DNA of 64,000 nt from Membranipora membranacea. Its lineage: Eukaryota > Bryozoa > Gymnolaemata > Cheilostomatida > Membraniporidae. Position 1 is the stretch's first letter. The number at the start of each line of letters is the position of its first letter. A program made the translations under genes and the position numbers. Of this stretch, positions 24,948-39,900 are shown piece by piece. Under the pieces are notes generated by a model. It was not told the DNA's origin and ran no database searches. It worked only from the letters and a program-made list of their open reading frames with translations. The stretch covers positions 23,718,283 to 23,782,282 of the forward strand of contig OU612066.1 in NCBI GenBank assembly GCA_914767715.1. The letters run 5' to 3'.

Positions 24948-27900
24948 TTTGTATTTTTTCACGCTGCCGTATGACATGTTTTTTTAGTGCAAAAGTCAGC
25001 CTCGTTAAAATCGGACGCTGACAGCGAACGGATAACTGCAGAGCCAAACGGATTCCATATTTGATACGAGCGAGAGTTGCTTCTGCTTCTGAGGTAAGTT
25101 TGAATCAAATCTAATTTTAAATCCGAGCGAAAAAAAGCATGATACCCACCCTTGGTATATTTTTCAATTTTTTAAGTCAGCGTTATTACCCCTCCAGCTT
25201 GTCTCAGGATCTTTATATTCTGCAGTTTGAATATGGTCAATGGGGGCTCTAACCGGTCAGTGTTTCATATTATTCCGACAGACTTTGTATTTTTTCACGC
25301 TGCCGTAGGACATGTTTTTTTAGTGCAAAAGTCAGCCTCGTTAAATCGGACGCTGACAGAGAACGGATAATTGCAGACACAAATGGATTTCATATTTGAA
25401 ACGAGCGAGAGTTGCTTCTGCTTTTGAGGTAAGTTTGAAGCATATCTATTTTTTAATCAGAGCGAAAAAAAAGCATGATACCCACCCTTGGTTTTTTTTT
25501 CAATTTTTTAAGTCAGCGTTATTACCCCCCCCCCCCCCAGCTTGTCTCAGGATCTTTATATTCTGGAGTTTGATTAAGGTCAATGGGGGCTCTAACTGGT
25601 CAGTGTTTCATATTATTCCGACAGACTTTGTATTTTTTCACGGTGCCGTATGACATGTTTTTTTAGTGCAAAAGTCAGCCTCGGTAAATCGGACGCTGAC
25701 AGAGAACGGATAACTGCAGAGCCAAACAGATTTCATAATTGATACGAGCGAGAGTTGCTTCTGCTTCTGAGGTAAGTTTGAAGCAAATCTATTTTTTAAT
25801 CCGAGCGAAAAAAAGCATGATACCCACCCTTGGTATATTTTTCAATTTTTTAAGTCAGCGTTATTACCCCTCCTGCTTGTCTCAGGATCTTTATATTCTG
25901 CAGTTTGAATAAGGTCAATGGGGGGCTCTAACTGGTCAGTGTTTCATATTATTCCGACAGACTTTGTATTTTTTCACGCTGCCGTAGGATATGTTTTTTT
26001 AGTGCAAAAGTCAGCCTCGTTAAATCGGGCGCTGACAGAGAACGGATAATTGCAGAGACAAACGGATTTCGTAATTGAAACGAGCGAGAGTTGCTTCTGC
26101 TTTTGAGGTAAGTTTGAAGGAACTCTATTTTTTAATCCGAGCGAGAAAAAAGCATGATACCCACCCTTGGTATATTTTTCAATTTTTTAAGTCAGCGTTA
26201 TTACCCCTCCAGCTTGTCTCAGGATCATTATATTCTGCAGTTTGAATGAGGTCAATGGGGGCTCTAACTGGTCAGTGTTTCATATTATTCCGACAGACTT
26301 TGTATTTTTTCACGGTGCCGTATGACATGTTTTTTTAGTGCAAAAGTCAGCCTCGTTAAATCGGACGCTGACAGAGAACGGATAACTGCAGAGCCAAACG
26401 GATTTCATATTTGATACGAGCGAGAGTTGTTTCTGCTTCTGAGGTAAGTTTGAAGCAAATCTATTTTTTAATCCGAGCGAAAAAAGCATGATACCCACCC
26501 TTGGTATATTTTTCAATTTTTTAAGTCAGCGTTATTACCCCTCCTGCTTGTCTCAGGATCTTTATATTCTGCAGTTTGAATAAGGTCAATGGGGGGCTCT
26601 AACTGGTCAGTGTTTCATATTATTCCGACAGACTTTGTATTTTTTCACGCTGCCGTATGACATGTTTTTTTAGTGCAAAAGTCAGCCTCGTTAAATCGAA
26701 CGCTCACAGAGAACGGATAACTGCTTAGCCATACGTATTTCATATTTGAAACGAGCGAGAGTTGCTTCTGCTTTTGAGGTAAGTTTGAAGCAAATCTTTT
26801 TTTTAATCCGAGCGAAAAAAAAGCATGATACCCACCCTTGGTATATTTTTCAATTTTTTAAGTCAGCGTTATTTCCCCTCCAGCTTTTCTCAGGATCTTT
26901 ATATTCTGCAGTTTGATTAAGGTCAATGGGGGCTCTAACTGGTCAGTGTTTCATATTATTCCGACAGACTTTGTATTTTTTCACGCTGCCGTATGACAAG
27001 TTTTTTATAGCAAAAGTCAGCCTCGGTAAATCGGAAGCTGACAGAGAACGGATAACTGCAGAGACAAACGGATTTCATATTTGAAACGAGCGAGAGTTGC
27101 TCCTGCTTCTGAGGTAAGTTTGAAGCAAATCTATTTTTTAATCCGAGTGAAAAAAAGGCATGATACCCACCCTTGGTATATTTTTCAATTTTTTAAGTCA
27201 GCGTTATTACCCCTCCAGCTTGTCTCAGGATCTTTATATTCTGCATTTTCAACAAGGTCAATGGGGGCTCTAACTGGTCAGTGTTTCATATTATTCCGAC
27301 AGACTTTGTATTTTTTCTTGCTGCCCTAGGACATGTTTTTTTAGTGCAAAAGTCAGCCTCGTTAAATCGGACGCTGACAGAGAACAGATAATTGCAGAGA
27401 CAAACGGATTTCATATTTGAAACAAGCGAGAGTTGCTTCTGCTTTTGAGGTAAGTTTGAAGCAAATCGATTTTTTAATCCGAGCGAGAAAAAAGCATGAT
27501 ACCCACCCTTGGTATATTATTCAATTTTTTAAGTCAGCGTTATTTCCCCTCCAGCTTGTCTCAGGATCATTATATTCTGCAGTTTGAATGAGGTCAATGG
27601 GGGCTCTAACTGGTCAGTGTTTCATATTATTCCGACAGACTTTGTATTTTTTCACGGTGCCGTATGACATGTTTTTTTAGTGCAAAAGTCAGCCTCGCTA
27701 AATCGGACGCTGACAGAGAACGGATAACTGCAGAGCCAAACGGATTTCATATTTGATACGAGCGAGAGTTGCTTCTGCTTCTGAGGTAAGTTTGAAGCAA
27801 ATCTATTTTTTAATCCGAGCGAAAAAAAGCATGATACCCACCCTTGGTATATTTTTCAATATTTTAAGTCAGCGTTATTACCCCTCCTGCTTGTCTCAGG

Positions 27901-28261
27901 ATCTTTATATTCTGCAGTTTGAATAAGGTCAATGGGGGGCTCTAACTGGTCAGTGTTTCATATTATTCCGACAGACTTTGTATTTTTTCACGGTGCCGTA
28001 TGACATGTTTTTTTAGTGCAAAAGTCAGCCTCGTTAAATCGGACGCTGACAGAGAACGGATAACTGCAGAGCCAAACGGACTTCATATTTGATACGAGCG
28101 AGAGTTGCTTCTGCTTTTGAGGTAAGTTTGAAGCAAATCTTTTTTTTAATCCGAGCGAAAAAAAAGCATGATACCCACCCTTGGTATATTTTTCAATTTT
28201 TTAAGTCAGCGTTATTTCCCCTCCAGCTTTTCTCAGGATCTTTATATTCTGCAGTTTGATT
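24948..28261 (+). repeat. Transitional stretch of about 10 monomers
   Basis: Monomers here share types with blocks on both sides without a clean tandem partner. Examples are TGGAGTTTGATTAAGG near 25,564 (also about 31,270), CCGTAGGATATG near 25,982 (also 31,688, a shift of about 5,706 bp), and CTGCTTAGCCATACG near 26,722 (also about 32,429). It therefore looks like an older or rearranged version of the 28.3-33 kb unit. It holds the C14 homopolymer. No non-satellite sequence is present. Confidence 0.65.
25525..25538 (+). repeat. C14 homopolymer replacing ACCCCTCC in one monomer
   Basis: All other monomers I read have CCCC-T-CC (or small variants) here. This copy has an unbroken run of 14 C followed by the normal AGCTTGTC. 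It is either real slippage after a T-to-C change or a sequencing or assembly artefact in a homopolymer. Confidence 0.9.
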
Positions 28262-31200
28262 AAGGTCAATGGGGGCTCTAACTGGTCAGTGTTTCATATT
28301 ATTCCGACAGACTTTGTATTTTTTCACGGTGCCGTATGACATGTTTTTTTAGTGCAAAAGTCAGCCTCGCTAAATCGGACGCTGACAGAGAACGGATAAC
28401 TGCAGAGCCAAACGGATTTCATATTTGATACGAGCGAGAGTTGCTTCTGCTTCTGAGGTAAGTTTGAAGCAAATCTATTTTTTAATCCGAGCGAAAAAAA
28501 GCATGATACCCACCCTTGGTATATTTTTCAATTTTTTAAGTCAGCGTTATTACCCCTCCTGCTTGTCTCAGGATCTTTATATTCTGCAGTTTGAATAAGG
28601 TCAATGGGGGGCTCTAACTGGTCAGTGTTTCATATTATTCCGACAGACTTTATATTTTTTCACGCTGCCGTATGACATGTTTATTTAGTGCAAAAGTCAC
28701 CCTCGTTAAATCGAACGCTTACAGAGAACGGATAACTGCAGAGACATACGGATTTCATATTTGAAACGAGCGAGAGTTGCTCCTGCTTTTGAGGTAATTT
28801 TGAAGCAAATCTTTTTTTTAATCCGAGCGAATAAAAAGCATGATACCCACCCTTGGTATATTTTTCAATTTTTTAAGTCAGCGTTATTTCCCCTCCAGCT
28901 TGTCTCAGGATCTTTATATTCTGCAGTTTGATTAAGGTCAATGGGGGCGCTAACTGGTCAGTGTTTCATATTATTCCGACAGACTTTGTATTTTTTCACG
29001 CTGCCGTATGACATGTTTTTTATAGCAAAAGTCAGCCTCGGTAAATCGGAAGCTGACAGAGAACGGATAACTGCAGAAACAAACGGATTTCATATTTGAA
29101 ACGAGCAAGATTTGCTCCTGCTTCTGAGGTAAGTTTGAAGCAAATCTATTTTTTAATCCGAGTGAAAAAAAGGCATGATACCCACCCTTGGTATATTTTT
29201 CAATTTTTTAAGTCAGCGTTATTACCCCTCCAGCTTGTCTCAGGATCTTTATATTCTGCAGTTTGAATAAGGTCAATGGGGGCTCTAACTGGTCAGTGTT
29301 TCATATTATTCCGACAGACTTTGTATTTTTTCACGCTGCCGTATGACATGTTTTTTATAGCAAAAGTCAGCCTCGGTAAATCGGAAGCTGACAGAGAACG
29401 GATAACTGCAGAAACAAACGGATTTCATATTTGAAACGAGCGAGAGTTGCTCCTGCTTCTGAGGTAAGTTTGAAGCAAATCTATTTTTTAATCCGAGTGA
29501 AAAAAAGGCATGATACCCACCCTTGGTATATTTTTCAATTTTTTAAGTCAGCGTTATTACCCCTCCAGCTTGTCTCAGGATCTTTATATTCTGCATTTTC
29601 AACAAGGTCAATGGGGGCTCTAACTGGTCAGTGTTTCATATTATTCCGACAGACTTTGTATTTTTTCACGGTGCCGTATGACATGTTTTTTTAGTGCAAA
29701 AGTCAGCCTCGTTAAATGGGACGCTGACAGAGAACGGATAACTGCAGAGCCAAACGGATTTCATAATTGATACGAGCGAGAGTTGCTTCTGATTTTGAGG
29801 TAAGTTTGAAGCAAATCTATTTTTTAATCAGAGCGAAAAAAAAGCATGATCCCCACCCTTGGTATATTTTTCAATTTTTTAAGTCAGCGTTATTACCCCT
29901 CCAGCTTGTCTCAGGATCTTTATATTCTGCAGTTTGAATAAGGTCAATGGGGGCTCTAACTGGTCAGTGTTTCATATTATTCCGACAGACTTTGTATTTT
30001 TTCACGCTGCCGTATAACATGTTTCTTAGTGCAAAAGTCAGCCTCGTTAAATCGGACGCTGACAGAGAACGGATAATTGCAGAGACAAACGGATTTCGTA
30101 TTTGAAACGAGCGAGAGTTGCTTCTGCTTTTGAGGTAAGTTTGAAGCAAATCTATTTTTTAATCCGAGCGAGAAAAAAGCATGATACCCACCCTTGGTAT
30201 ATTTTTCAATTTTTTAAGTCAGCGTTATTACCCCTCCAGCTTGTCTCAGGATCATTATATTCTGCAGTTTGAATGAGGTCAATGGGGGCTCTAACTGGTC
30301 AGTGTTTCATATTATTCCGACAGACTTTGTATTTTTTCACGGTGCCGTATGACATGTTTTTTTAGTGCAAAAGTCAGCCTCGTTAAATCGGACGCTGACA
30401 GAGAACGGATAACTGCTTAGCCATACGGATTTCATATTTGAAACGGGCGAGAGTTGCTTCTGCTTTTGAGGTAAGTTTGAAGCAAATTTTTTTTTAATCC
30501 GAGCGAATAAAAAGCATGATACCCACCCTTGGTATATTTTTCAATTTTTTAAGTCAGCGTTATTTCCCCTCCAGCTTTTCTCAGGATCTTTATATTCTGC
30601 AGTTTGATTAAGGTCAATGGGGGGCTCTAACTGGTCAGTGTTTCATATTATTCCGACAGACTTTGTATTTTTTCACGCTGCCCTAGGACATGTTTTTTTA
30701 GTGCAAAAGTCAGCCTCGTTAAATCGGACGCTGACAGAGAACAGATAATTGCAGAGACAAATGGATTTCATATTTGAAACGTGCGAGAGTTGCTTCTGCT
30801 TTTGAGGTAAGTATGAAGCAAATCTATTTTTTAATCCGAGCGAAAAAAAAGCATGATACCCACCCTTGGTATATTTTTCAATTTTTTAAGTCAGCGTTAT
30901 TACCCCTCCAGCTTGTCTCAGGATCTTTATATTCTGCAGTTTGAATAAGGTCAATGGGGGCTCTAACTGGTCAGTGTTTCATATTATTCCGACAGACTTT
31001 GTATTTTTTCACTGTGCCGTATGACATGTTTTTTTAGTGCAAAAGTCAGCGTCGTTAAATCGGAGGCTGACAGAGAACGGATAACTGCAGAGACAAACGG
31101 ATTTCATATTTGAAACGAGCGAGAGTTGCTTCTGCTTTTGAGGTAAGTTTGAAGCAAATCTTTTTTTTAATCCGAGTGAAAAAAAAGTATGATACCCACC

Positions 31201-32961
31201 CTTGGTATTTTTTTCAATTTTTTAAGTCAGCGTTATTACCCCTCCAGCTTGTCTCAGGATCTTTATATTCTGGAGTTTGATTAAGGTCAATGGGGGCTCT
31301 AACTGGTCAGTGTTTCATATTATTCCGACAGACTTTGTATTTTTTACGGTGCCGTATGACATGTTTTTTTAGTGCAAAAGTCAGCCTCGGTAAATCGGAC
31401 GCTGACAGAGAACGGATAACTGCAGAGCCAAACAGATTTCATAATTGATACGAGCGAGAGTTGCTTCTGCTTCTGAGGTAAGTTTGAAGCAAATCTATTT
31501 TTTAATCCGAGCGAAAAAAAGCATGATACCCACCCTTGGTATATTTTCCAATTTTTTAAGTCAGCGTTATTACCCCTCCTGCTTGTCTCAAGATCTTTAT
31601 ATTCTGCAGTTTGAATAAGGTCAATGGGGGGCTCTAACTGGTCAGTGTTTCATATTATTCCGACAGACTTTGTATTTTTTCACGCTGCCGTAGGATATGT
31701 TTTTATAGTGCAAAAGTCAGCCTCGTTAAATCGGACGCTGACAGAGAACGGATAATTGCAGGGACAAACGGATTTCGTATTTGAAACGAGCGAGAGTTGC
31801 TTCTGCTTTTGAGGTAAGTTTGAAGGAACTCTATTTTTTAATCCGAGCGAGAAAAAAGCATGATACCCACCCTTGGTATATTTTTCAATTTTTTAAGTCA
31901 GCGTTATTACCCCTCCAGCTTGTCTCAGGATCATTATATTCTGCAGTTTGAATGAGGTCAATGGGGGCTCTAACTGGTCAGTGTTTCATATTATTCCGAC
32001 AGACTTTGTATTTTTTCACGGTGCCGTATGACATGTTTTTTTAGTGCAAAAGTCAGCCTCGTTAAATCGGACGCTGACAGAGAACGGATAACTGCAGAGC
32101 CAAACGGATTTCATATTTGATACGAGCGAGAGTTGTTTCTGCTTCTGAGGTAAGTTTGAAGCAAATCTATTTTTTAATCCGAGCGAAAAAAAGCATGATA
32201 CCCACCCTTGGTATATTTTTCAATTTTTTAAGTCAGCGTTATTACCCCTCCTGCTTGTCTCAGGATCTTTATATTCTGCAGTTTGAATAAGGTCAATGGG
32301 GGGCTCTAACTGGTCAGTGTTTCATATTATTCCGACAGACTTTGTATTTTTTCACGCTGCCGTATGACATGTTTTTTTAGTGCAAAAGTCAGCCTCGTTA
32401 AATCGAACGCTGACAGAGAACGGATAACTGCTTAGCCATACGGATTTCATATTTGAAACGAGCGAGAGTTGCTTCTGCTTTTGAGGTAAGTTTGAAGCAA
32501 ATCTTTTTTTTAATCCGAGCGAATAAAAAGCATGATACCCACCCTTGGTATATTTTTCAATTTTTCAAGTCAGCGTTATTACCCCTCCAGCTTGTCTCAG
32601 GATCTTTATATTCTGGAGTTTGATTAAGGTCAATGGGGGCTCTAACTGGTCAGTGTTTCATATTATTCCGACAGACTTTGTATTTTTTCACGCTGACCTA
32701 GGACATGTTTTTTTAGTGCAAAAGTCAGCCTCGTTAAATCGGACGCTGACAGAGAACAGATAATTGCAGAGACAAACGGATTTCATATTTGAAACGAGCG
32801 AGAGTTGCTTCTGCTTTTGAGGTAAGTATGAAGCAAATCTATTTTTTAATCCGAGCGAAAAAAAAGCATGATACCCACCCTTGGTATATTTTTCAATTTT
32901 TTAAGTCAGCGTTAGTACCCCTCCAGCTTGTCTCAGGATCTTTATATTCTGCAGTTTGAAT
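28262..32961 (+). repeat. 14-monomer (4,700 bp) tandem duplication, copy 1
   Basis: Sequence from about 28,262 recurs 4,700 bp to the right (29,431 to 34,131; 29,964 to 34,664; 30,411 to 35,111). Markers include CCTCGCTAAATC near 28,367, ATTTAGTGC with GTCACCC near 28,690, GAGCAAGATTTGCTCC near 29,103, and ATAACATGTTTCTTAG near 30,013. The left edge lies between 28,261 and 28,325. Confidence 0.85.
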
Positions 32962-35900
32962 AAGGTCAATGGGGGCTCTAACTGGTCAGTGTTTCATATT
33001 ATTCCGACAGACTTTGTATTTTTTCACGGTGCCGTATGACATGTTTTTTTAGTGCAAAAGTCAGCCTCGCTAAATCGGACGCTGACAGAGAACGGATAAC
33101 TGCAGAGCCAAACGGATTTCATATTTGATACGAGCGAGAGTTGCTTCTGCTTCTGAGGTAAGTTTGAAGCAAATCTATTTTTTAATCCGAGCGAAAAAAA
33201 GCATGATACCCACCCTTGGTATATTTTTCAATTTTTTAAGTCAGCGTTATTACCCCTCCTGCTTGTCTCAGGATCTTTATATTCTGCAGTTTGAATAAGG
33301 TCAATGGGGGGCTCTAACTGGTCAGTGTTTCATATTATTCCGACAGACTTTATATTTTTTCACGCTGCCGTATGACATGTTTATTTAGTGCAAAAGTCAC
33401 CCTCGTTAAATCGAACGCTTACAGAGAACGGATAACTGCAGAGACATACGGATTTCATATTTGAAACGAGCGAGAGTTGCTCCTGCTTTTGAGGTAATTT
33501 TGAAGCAAATCTTTTTTTTAATCCGAGCGAATAAAAAGCATGATACCCACCCTTGGTATATTTTTCAATTTTTTAAGTCAGCGTTATTTCCCCTCCAGCT
33601 TGTCTCAGGATCTTTATATTCTGCAGTTTGATTAAGGTCAATGGGGGCGCTAACTGGTCAGTGTTTCATATTATTCCGACAGACTTTGTATTTTTTCACG
33701 CTGCCGTATGACATGTTTTTTATAGCAAAAGTCAGCCTCGGTAAATCGGAAGCTGACAGAGAACGGATAACTGCAGAAACAAACGGATTTCATATTTGAA
33801 ACGAGCAAGATTTGCTCCTGCTTCTGAGGTAAGTTTGAAGCAAATCTATTTTTTAATCCGAGTGAAAAAAAGGCATGATACCCACCCTTGGTATATTTTT
33901 CAATTTTTTAAGTCAGCGTTATTACCCCTCCAGCTTGTCTCAGGATCTTTATATTATGCAGTTTGAATAAGGTCAATGGGGGCTCTAACTGGTCAGTGTT
34001 TCATATTATTCCGACAGACTTTGTATTTTTTCACGCTGCCGTATGACATGTTTTTTATAGCAAAAGTCAGCCTCGGTAAATCGGAAGCTGACAGAGAACG
34101 GATAACTGCAGAAACAAACGGATTTCATATTTGAAACGAGCGAGAGTTGCTCCTGCTTCTGAGGTAAGTTTGAAGCAAATCTATTTTTTAATCCGAGTGA
34201 AAAAAAGGCATGATACCCACCCTTGGTATATTTTTCAATTTTTTAAGTCAGCGTTATTACCCCTCCAGCTTGTCTCAGGATCTTTATATTCTGCATTTTC
34301 AACAAGGTCAATGGGGGCTCTAACTGGTCAGTGTTTCATATTATTCCGACAGACTTTGTATTTTTTCACGGTGCCGTATGACATGTTTTTTTAGTGCAAA
34401 AGTCAGCCTCGTTAAATGGGACGCTGACAGAGAACGGATAACTGCAGAGCCAAACGGATTTCATAATTGATACGAGCGAGAGTTGCTTCTGATTTTGAGG
34501 TAAGTTTGAAGCAAATCTATTTTTTAATCAGAGCGAAAAAAAAGCATGATCCCCACCCTTGGTATATTTTTCAATTTTTTAAGTCAGCGTTATTACCCCT
34601 CCAGCTTGTCTCAGGATCTTTATATTCTGCAGTTTGAATAAGGTCAATGGGGGCTCTAACTGGTCAGTGTTTCATATTATTCCGACAGACTTTGTATTTT
34701 TTCACGCTGCCGTATAACATGTTTCTTAGTGCAAAAGTCAGCCTCGTTAAATCGGACGCTGACAGAGAACGGATAATTATAGAGACAAACGGATTTCGTA
34801 TTTGAAACGAGCGAGAGTTGCTTCTGCTTTTGAGGTAAGTTTGAAGCAAATCTATTTTTTAATCCGAGCGAGAAAAAAGCATGATACCCACCCTTGGTAT
34901 ATTTTTCAATTTTTTAAGTCAGCGTTATTACCCCTCCAGCTTGTCTCAGGATCATTATATTCTGCAGTTTGAATGAGGTCAATGGGGGCTCTAACTGGTC
35001 AGTGTTTCATATTATTCCGACAGACTTTGTATTTTTTCACGGTGCCGTATGACATGTTTTTTTAGTGCAAAAGTCAGCCTCGTTAAATCGGACGCTGACA
35101 GAGAACGGATAACTGCTTAGCCATACGGATTTCATATTTGAAACGAGCGAGAGTTGCTTCTGCTTTTGAGGTAAGTTTGAAGCAAATTTTTTTTTAATCC
35201 GAGCGAATAAAAAGCATGATACCCACCCTTGGTATATTTTTCAATTTTTTAAGTCAGCGTTATTTCCCCTCCAGCTTGTCTCAGGATCTTTATATTCTGC
35301 AGTTTGAATAAGGTCAATGGGGGGCTCTAACTGGTCAGTGTTTCATATTATTCCGACAGACTTTGTATTTTTTCACGCTGCCCTAGGACATGTTTTTTTA
35401 GTGCAAAAGTCAGCCTCGTTAAATCGGACGCTGACAGAGAACAGATAATTGCAGAGACAAATGGATTTCATATTTGAAACGTGCGAGAGTTGCTTCTGCT
35501 TTTGAGGTAAGTATGAAGCAAATCTATTTTTTAATCCGAGCGAAAAAAAAGCATGATACCCACCCTTGGTATATTTTTCAATTTTTTAAGTCAGCGTTAT
35601 TACCCCTCCAGCTTGTCTCAGGATCTTTATATTCTGCAGTTTGAATAAGGTCAATGGGGGCTCTAACTGGTCAGTGTTTCATATTATTCCGACAGACTTT
35701 GTATTTTTTCACTGTGCCGTATGACATGTTTTTTTAGTGCAAAAGTCAGCGTCGTTAAATCGGAGGCTGACAGAGAACGGATAACTGCAGAGACAAACGG
35801 ATTTCATATTTGAAACGAGCGAGAGTTGCTTCTGCTTTTGAGGTAAGTTTGAAGCAAATCTTTTTTTTAATCCGAGTGAAAAAAAAGTATGATACCCACC

Positions 35901-36930
35901 CTTGCTATATTTTTCAATTTTTTAAGTCAGCGTTATTTCCCCTCCAGCTTTTCTCAGGATCTTTATATTCTGCAGTTTGATTAAGGTCAATGGGGGCTCT
36001 AACTGGTCAGTGTTTCATATTATTCCGACAGACTTTGTATTTTTTCACGGTGCCGTATGACATGTTTTTTTAGTGCAAAAGTCAGCCTCGGTAAATCGGA
36101 CGCTGACAGAGAACGGATAACTGCAGAGCCAAACAGAATTCATAATTGATACAAGCGAGAGTTGCTTCTGCTTCTGAGGTAAGTTTGAAGCAAATCTATT
36201 TTTTAATCCGAGCGAAAAAAAGCATGATACCCACCCTTGGTATATTTTTCAATTTTTTAAGTCAGCGTTATTACCCCTCCTGCTTGTCTCAGGATCTTTA
36301 TATTCTGCAGTTTGAATAAGGTCAATGGGGGGCTCTAACTGGTCAGTGTTTCATATTATTCCGACAGACTTTGTATTTTTTCACGGTGCCGTATGACATG
36401 TTTTTTTAGTGCAAAAGTCAGCCTCGTTAAATCGGACGCTGACAGAGAACGGATAACTGCAGAGCCAAACGGATTTCATATTTGATACGAGCGAGAGTTG
36501 TTTCTGCTTCTGAGGTAAGTTTGAAGCAAATCTATTTTTTAATCCGAGCGAAAAAAAGCATGATACCAACCCTTGGTATATTTTTCAATTTTTTAAGTCA
36601 GCGTTATTACCCCTCCTGCTTGTCTCATGATCTTTATATTCTGCAGTTTGAATAAGGTCAATGGGGGGCTCTAACTGGTCAGTGTTTCATATTATTCCGA
36701 CAGACTTTGTATTTTTTCACGCTGCCGTATGACATGTTTTTTTAGTGCAAAAGTCAGCCTCGTTAAATCGAACGCTGACAGAGAACGGATAACTGCTTAG
36801 CCATACGGATTTCATATTTGAAACGAGCGAGAGTTGCTTCTGCTTTTGAGGTAAGTTTGAAGCAAATCTTTTTTTTAATCCGAGCGAATAAAAAGCATGA
36901 TACCCACCCTTGGTATATTTTTCAATTTTT
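32962..36930 (+). repeat. 14-monomer tandem duplication, copy 2, lacking one monomer
   Basis: Abuts copy 1. The shift is 4,700 bp up to about 36,030 and then 4,365 bp (32,426 to 36,791). The monomer marked CCGTAGGATATG/GGGACAAACGG at about 31,690-32,020 has therefore been lost here by a clean one-monomer step. The match fades near 36,930, where the neighbouring 20-monomer unit takes over. Confidence 0.82.
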
Positions 36931-39900
36931 TAAGTCAGCGTTATTTCCCCTCCAGCTTTTCTCAGGATCTTTATATTCTGCAGTTTGATTAAGGTCAATG
37001 GGAGCTCTAACTGGTCAGTGTTTCATATTATTCCGACAGACTTTGTATTTTTTCACGCTGCCGTATGACAAGTTTTTTATAGCAAAAGTCAGCCTCGGTA
37101 AATCGGAAGCTGACAGAGAACGGATAACTGCAGAGACAAACGGATTTCATATTTGAAACGAGCGAGAGTTGCTCCTGCTTCTGAGGTAAGTTTGAAGCAA
37201 ATCTATTTTTTAATCCGAGTGAAAAAAAGGCATGATACCCACCCTTGGTATATTTTTCAATTTTTTAAGTCAGCGTTATTACCCCTCCAGCTTGTCTCAG
37301 GATCTTTATATTCTGCATTTTCAACAAGGTCAATGGGGGCTCTAACTGGTCAGTGTTTCATATTATTCCGACAGACTTTGTATTTTTTCACGCTGCCCTA
37401 GGACATGTTTTTTTAGTGCAAAAGTCAGCCTCGTTAAATCGGACGCTGACAGAGAACAGATAATTGCAGAGACAAACGGATTTCATATTTGAAACGAGCG
37501 AGAGTTGCTTCTGCTTTTGAGGTAAGTATGAAGCAAATCTATTTTTTAATCCGAGCGAAAAAAAAGCATGATACCCACCCTTGGTATATTTTTCAATTTT
37601 TTAAGTCAGCGTTATTACCCTTCCAGCTTGTGTCAGGATCTTTATATTCTGCAGTTTGAATAAGGTCAATTGGGGCTCTAACTGGTCAGTGTTTCATATT
37701 ATTCAGACAGACTTTGTATTTTTTCACTGTGCCGTATGACATGTTTTTTTAGTGCAAAAGTCAGCGTCGTTAAATCGGAGGCTGACAGAGAACGGATAAC
37801 TGCAGAGACAAACGGATTTCATATTTGAAACGAGCGAGAGTTGCTTCTGCTTTTGAGGTAAGTTTGAAGCAAATCTTTTTTTTAATCCGAGTGAAAAAAA
37901 AGTATGATACCCACCCTTGGTATATTTTTCAATTTTTTAAGTCAGCGTTATTTCCCCTCCAGCTTTTCTCAGGATCTTTATATTCTGCAGTTTGATTAAG
38001 GTCAATGGGGGCTCTAACTGGTCAGTGTTTCATATTATTCCGACAGACTTTGTATTTTTTCACGCTGCCGTATGACAAGTTTTTTATAGCAAAAGTCAGC
38101 CTCGGTAAATCGGAAGCTGACAGAGAACGGATAACTGCAGAGACAAACGGATTTCATATTTGAAACGAGCGAGAGTTGCTCCTGCTTCTGAGGTAAGTTT
38201 GAAGCAAATCTATTTTTTAATCCGAGTGAAAAAAAGGCATGATACCCACCCTTGGTATATTTTTCAATTTTTTAAGTCAGCGTTATTACCCCTCCAGCTT
38301 GTCTCAGGATCTTTATATTCTGCATTTTCAACAAGGTCAATGGGGGCTCTAACTGGTCAGTGTTTCATATTATTCCGACAGACTTTGTATTTTTTCACGC
38401 TGCCCTAGGACATGTTTTTTTAGTGCAAAAGTCAGCCTCGTTAAATCGGACGCTGACAGAGAACAGATAATTGCAGAGACAAACGGATTTCATATTTGAA
38501 ACGAGCGAGAGTTGCTTCTGCTTTTGAGGTAAGTTTGAAGCAAATCTATTTTTTAATCCGAGTGAAAAAAAAGTATGATACCCACCCTTGGTATATTTTT
38601 CAATTTTTTAAGTCAGCGTTATTTCCCCTCCAGCTTTTCTCAGGATCTTTATATTCTGCAGTTTGATTAAGGTCAATGGGGGCTCTAACTGGTCAGTGTT
38701 TCATATTATTCCGACAGACTTTGTATTTTTTCACGGTGCCGTATGACATGTTTTTTTAGTGCAAAAGTCAGCCTCGGTAAATCGGACGCTGACAGAGAAC
38801 GGATAACTGCAGAGCCAAACAGATTTCATAATTGATACAAGCGAGAGTTGCTTCTGCTTCTGAGGTAAGTTTGAAGCAAATCTATTTTTTAATCCGAGCG
38901 AAAAAAAGCATGATACCCACCCTTGGTATATTTTTCAATTTTTTAAGTCAGCGTTATTACCCCTCCTGCTTGTCTCAGGATCTTTATATTCTGCAGTTTG
39001 AATAAGGTCAATGGGGGGCTCTAACTGGTCAGTGTTTCATATTATTCCGACAGACTTTGTATTTTTTCACGGTGCCGTATGACATGTTTTTTTAGTGCAA
39101 AAGTCAGCCTCGTTAAATCGGACGCTGACAGAGAACGGATAACTGCAGAGCCAAACGGATTTCATATTTGATACGAGCGAGAGTTGCTTCTGCTTCTGAG
39201 GTAAGTTTGAAGCAAATCTATTTTTTAATCCGAGCGAAAAAAAGCATGATACCCACCCTTGGTATATTTTTCAATTTTTTAAGTCAGCGTTATTACCCCT
39301 CCTGCTTGTCTCATGATCTTTATATTCTGCAGTTTGAATAAGGTCAATGGGGGGCTCTAACTGGTCAGTGTTTCATATTATTCCGACAGACTTTGTATTT
39401 TTTCACGCTGCCGTATGACATGTTTTTTTAGTGCAAAAGTCAGCCTCGTTAAATCGAACGCTGACAGAGAACGGATAACTGCTTAGCCATACGGATTTCA
39501 TATTTGAAACGAGCGAGAGTTGCTTCTGCTTTTGAGGTAAGTTTGAAGCAAATCTTTTTTTTAATCCGAGCGAATAAAAAGCATGATACCCACCCTTGGT
39601 ATATTTTTCAATTTTTTAAGTCAGCGTTATTTCCCCTCCAGCTTGTCTCAGGATCTTTATATTCTGCATTTTCAACAAGGTCAATGGGGGCTCTAACTGG
39701 TCAGTGTTTCATATTATTCCGACAGACTTTGTATTTTTTCACGCTGCCCTAGGAGATGTTTTTTTAGTGCAAAAGTCAGCCTCGTTAAATCGGACGCTGA
39801 CAGAGAACAGATAATTGCAGAGACAAACGGATTTCATATTTGAAACGAGCGAGAGTTGCTTCTGCTTTTGAGGTAAGTATGAAGCAAATCTATTTTTTAA

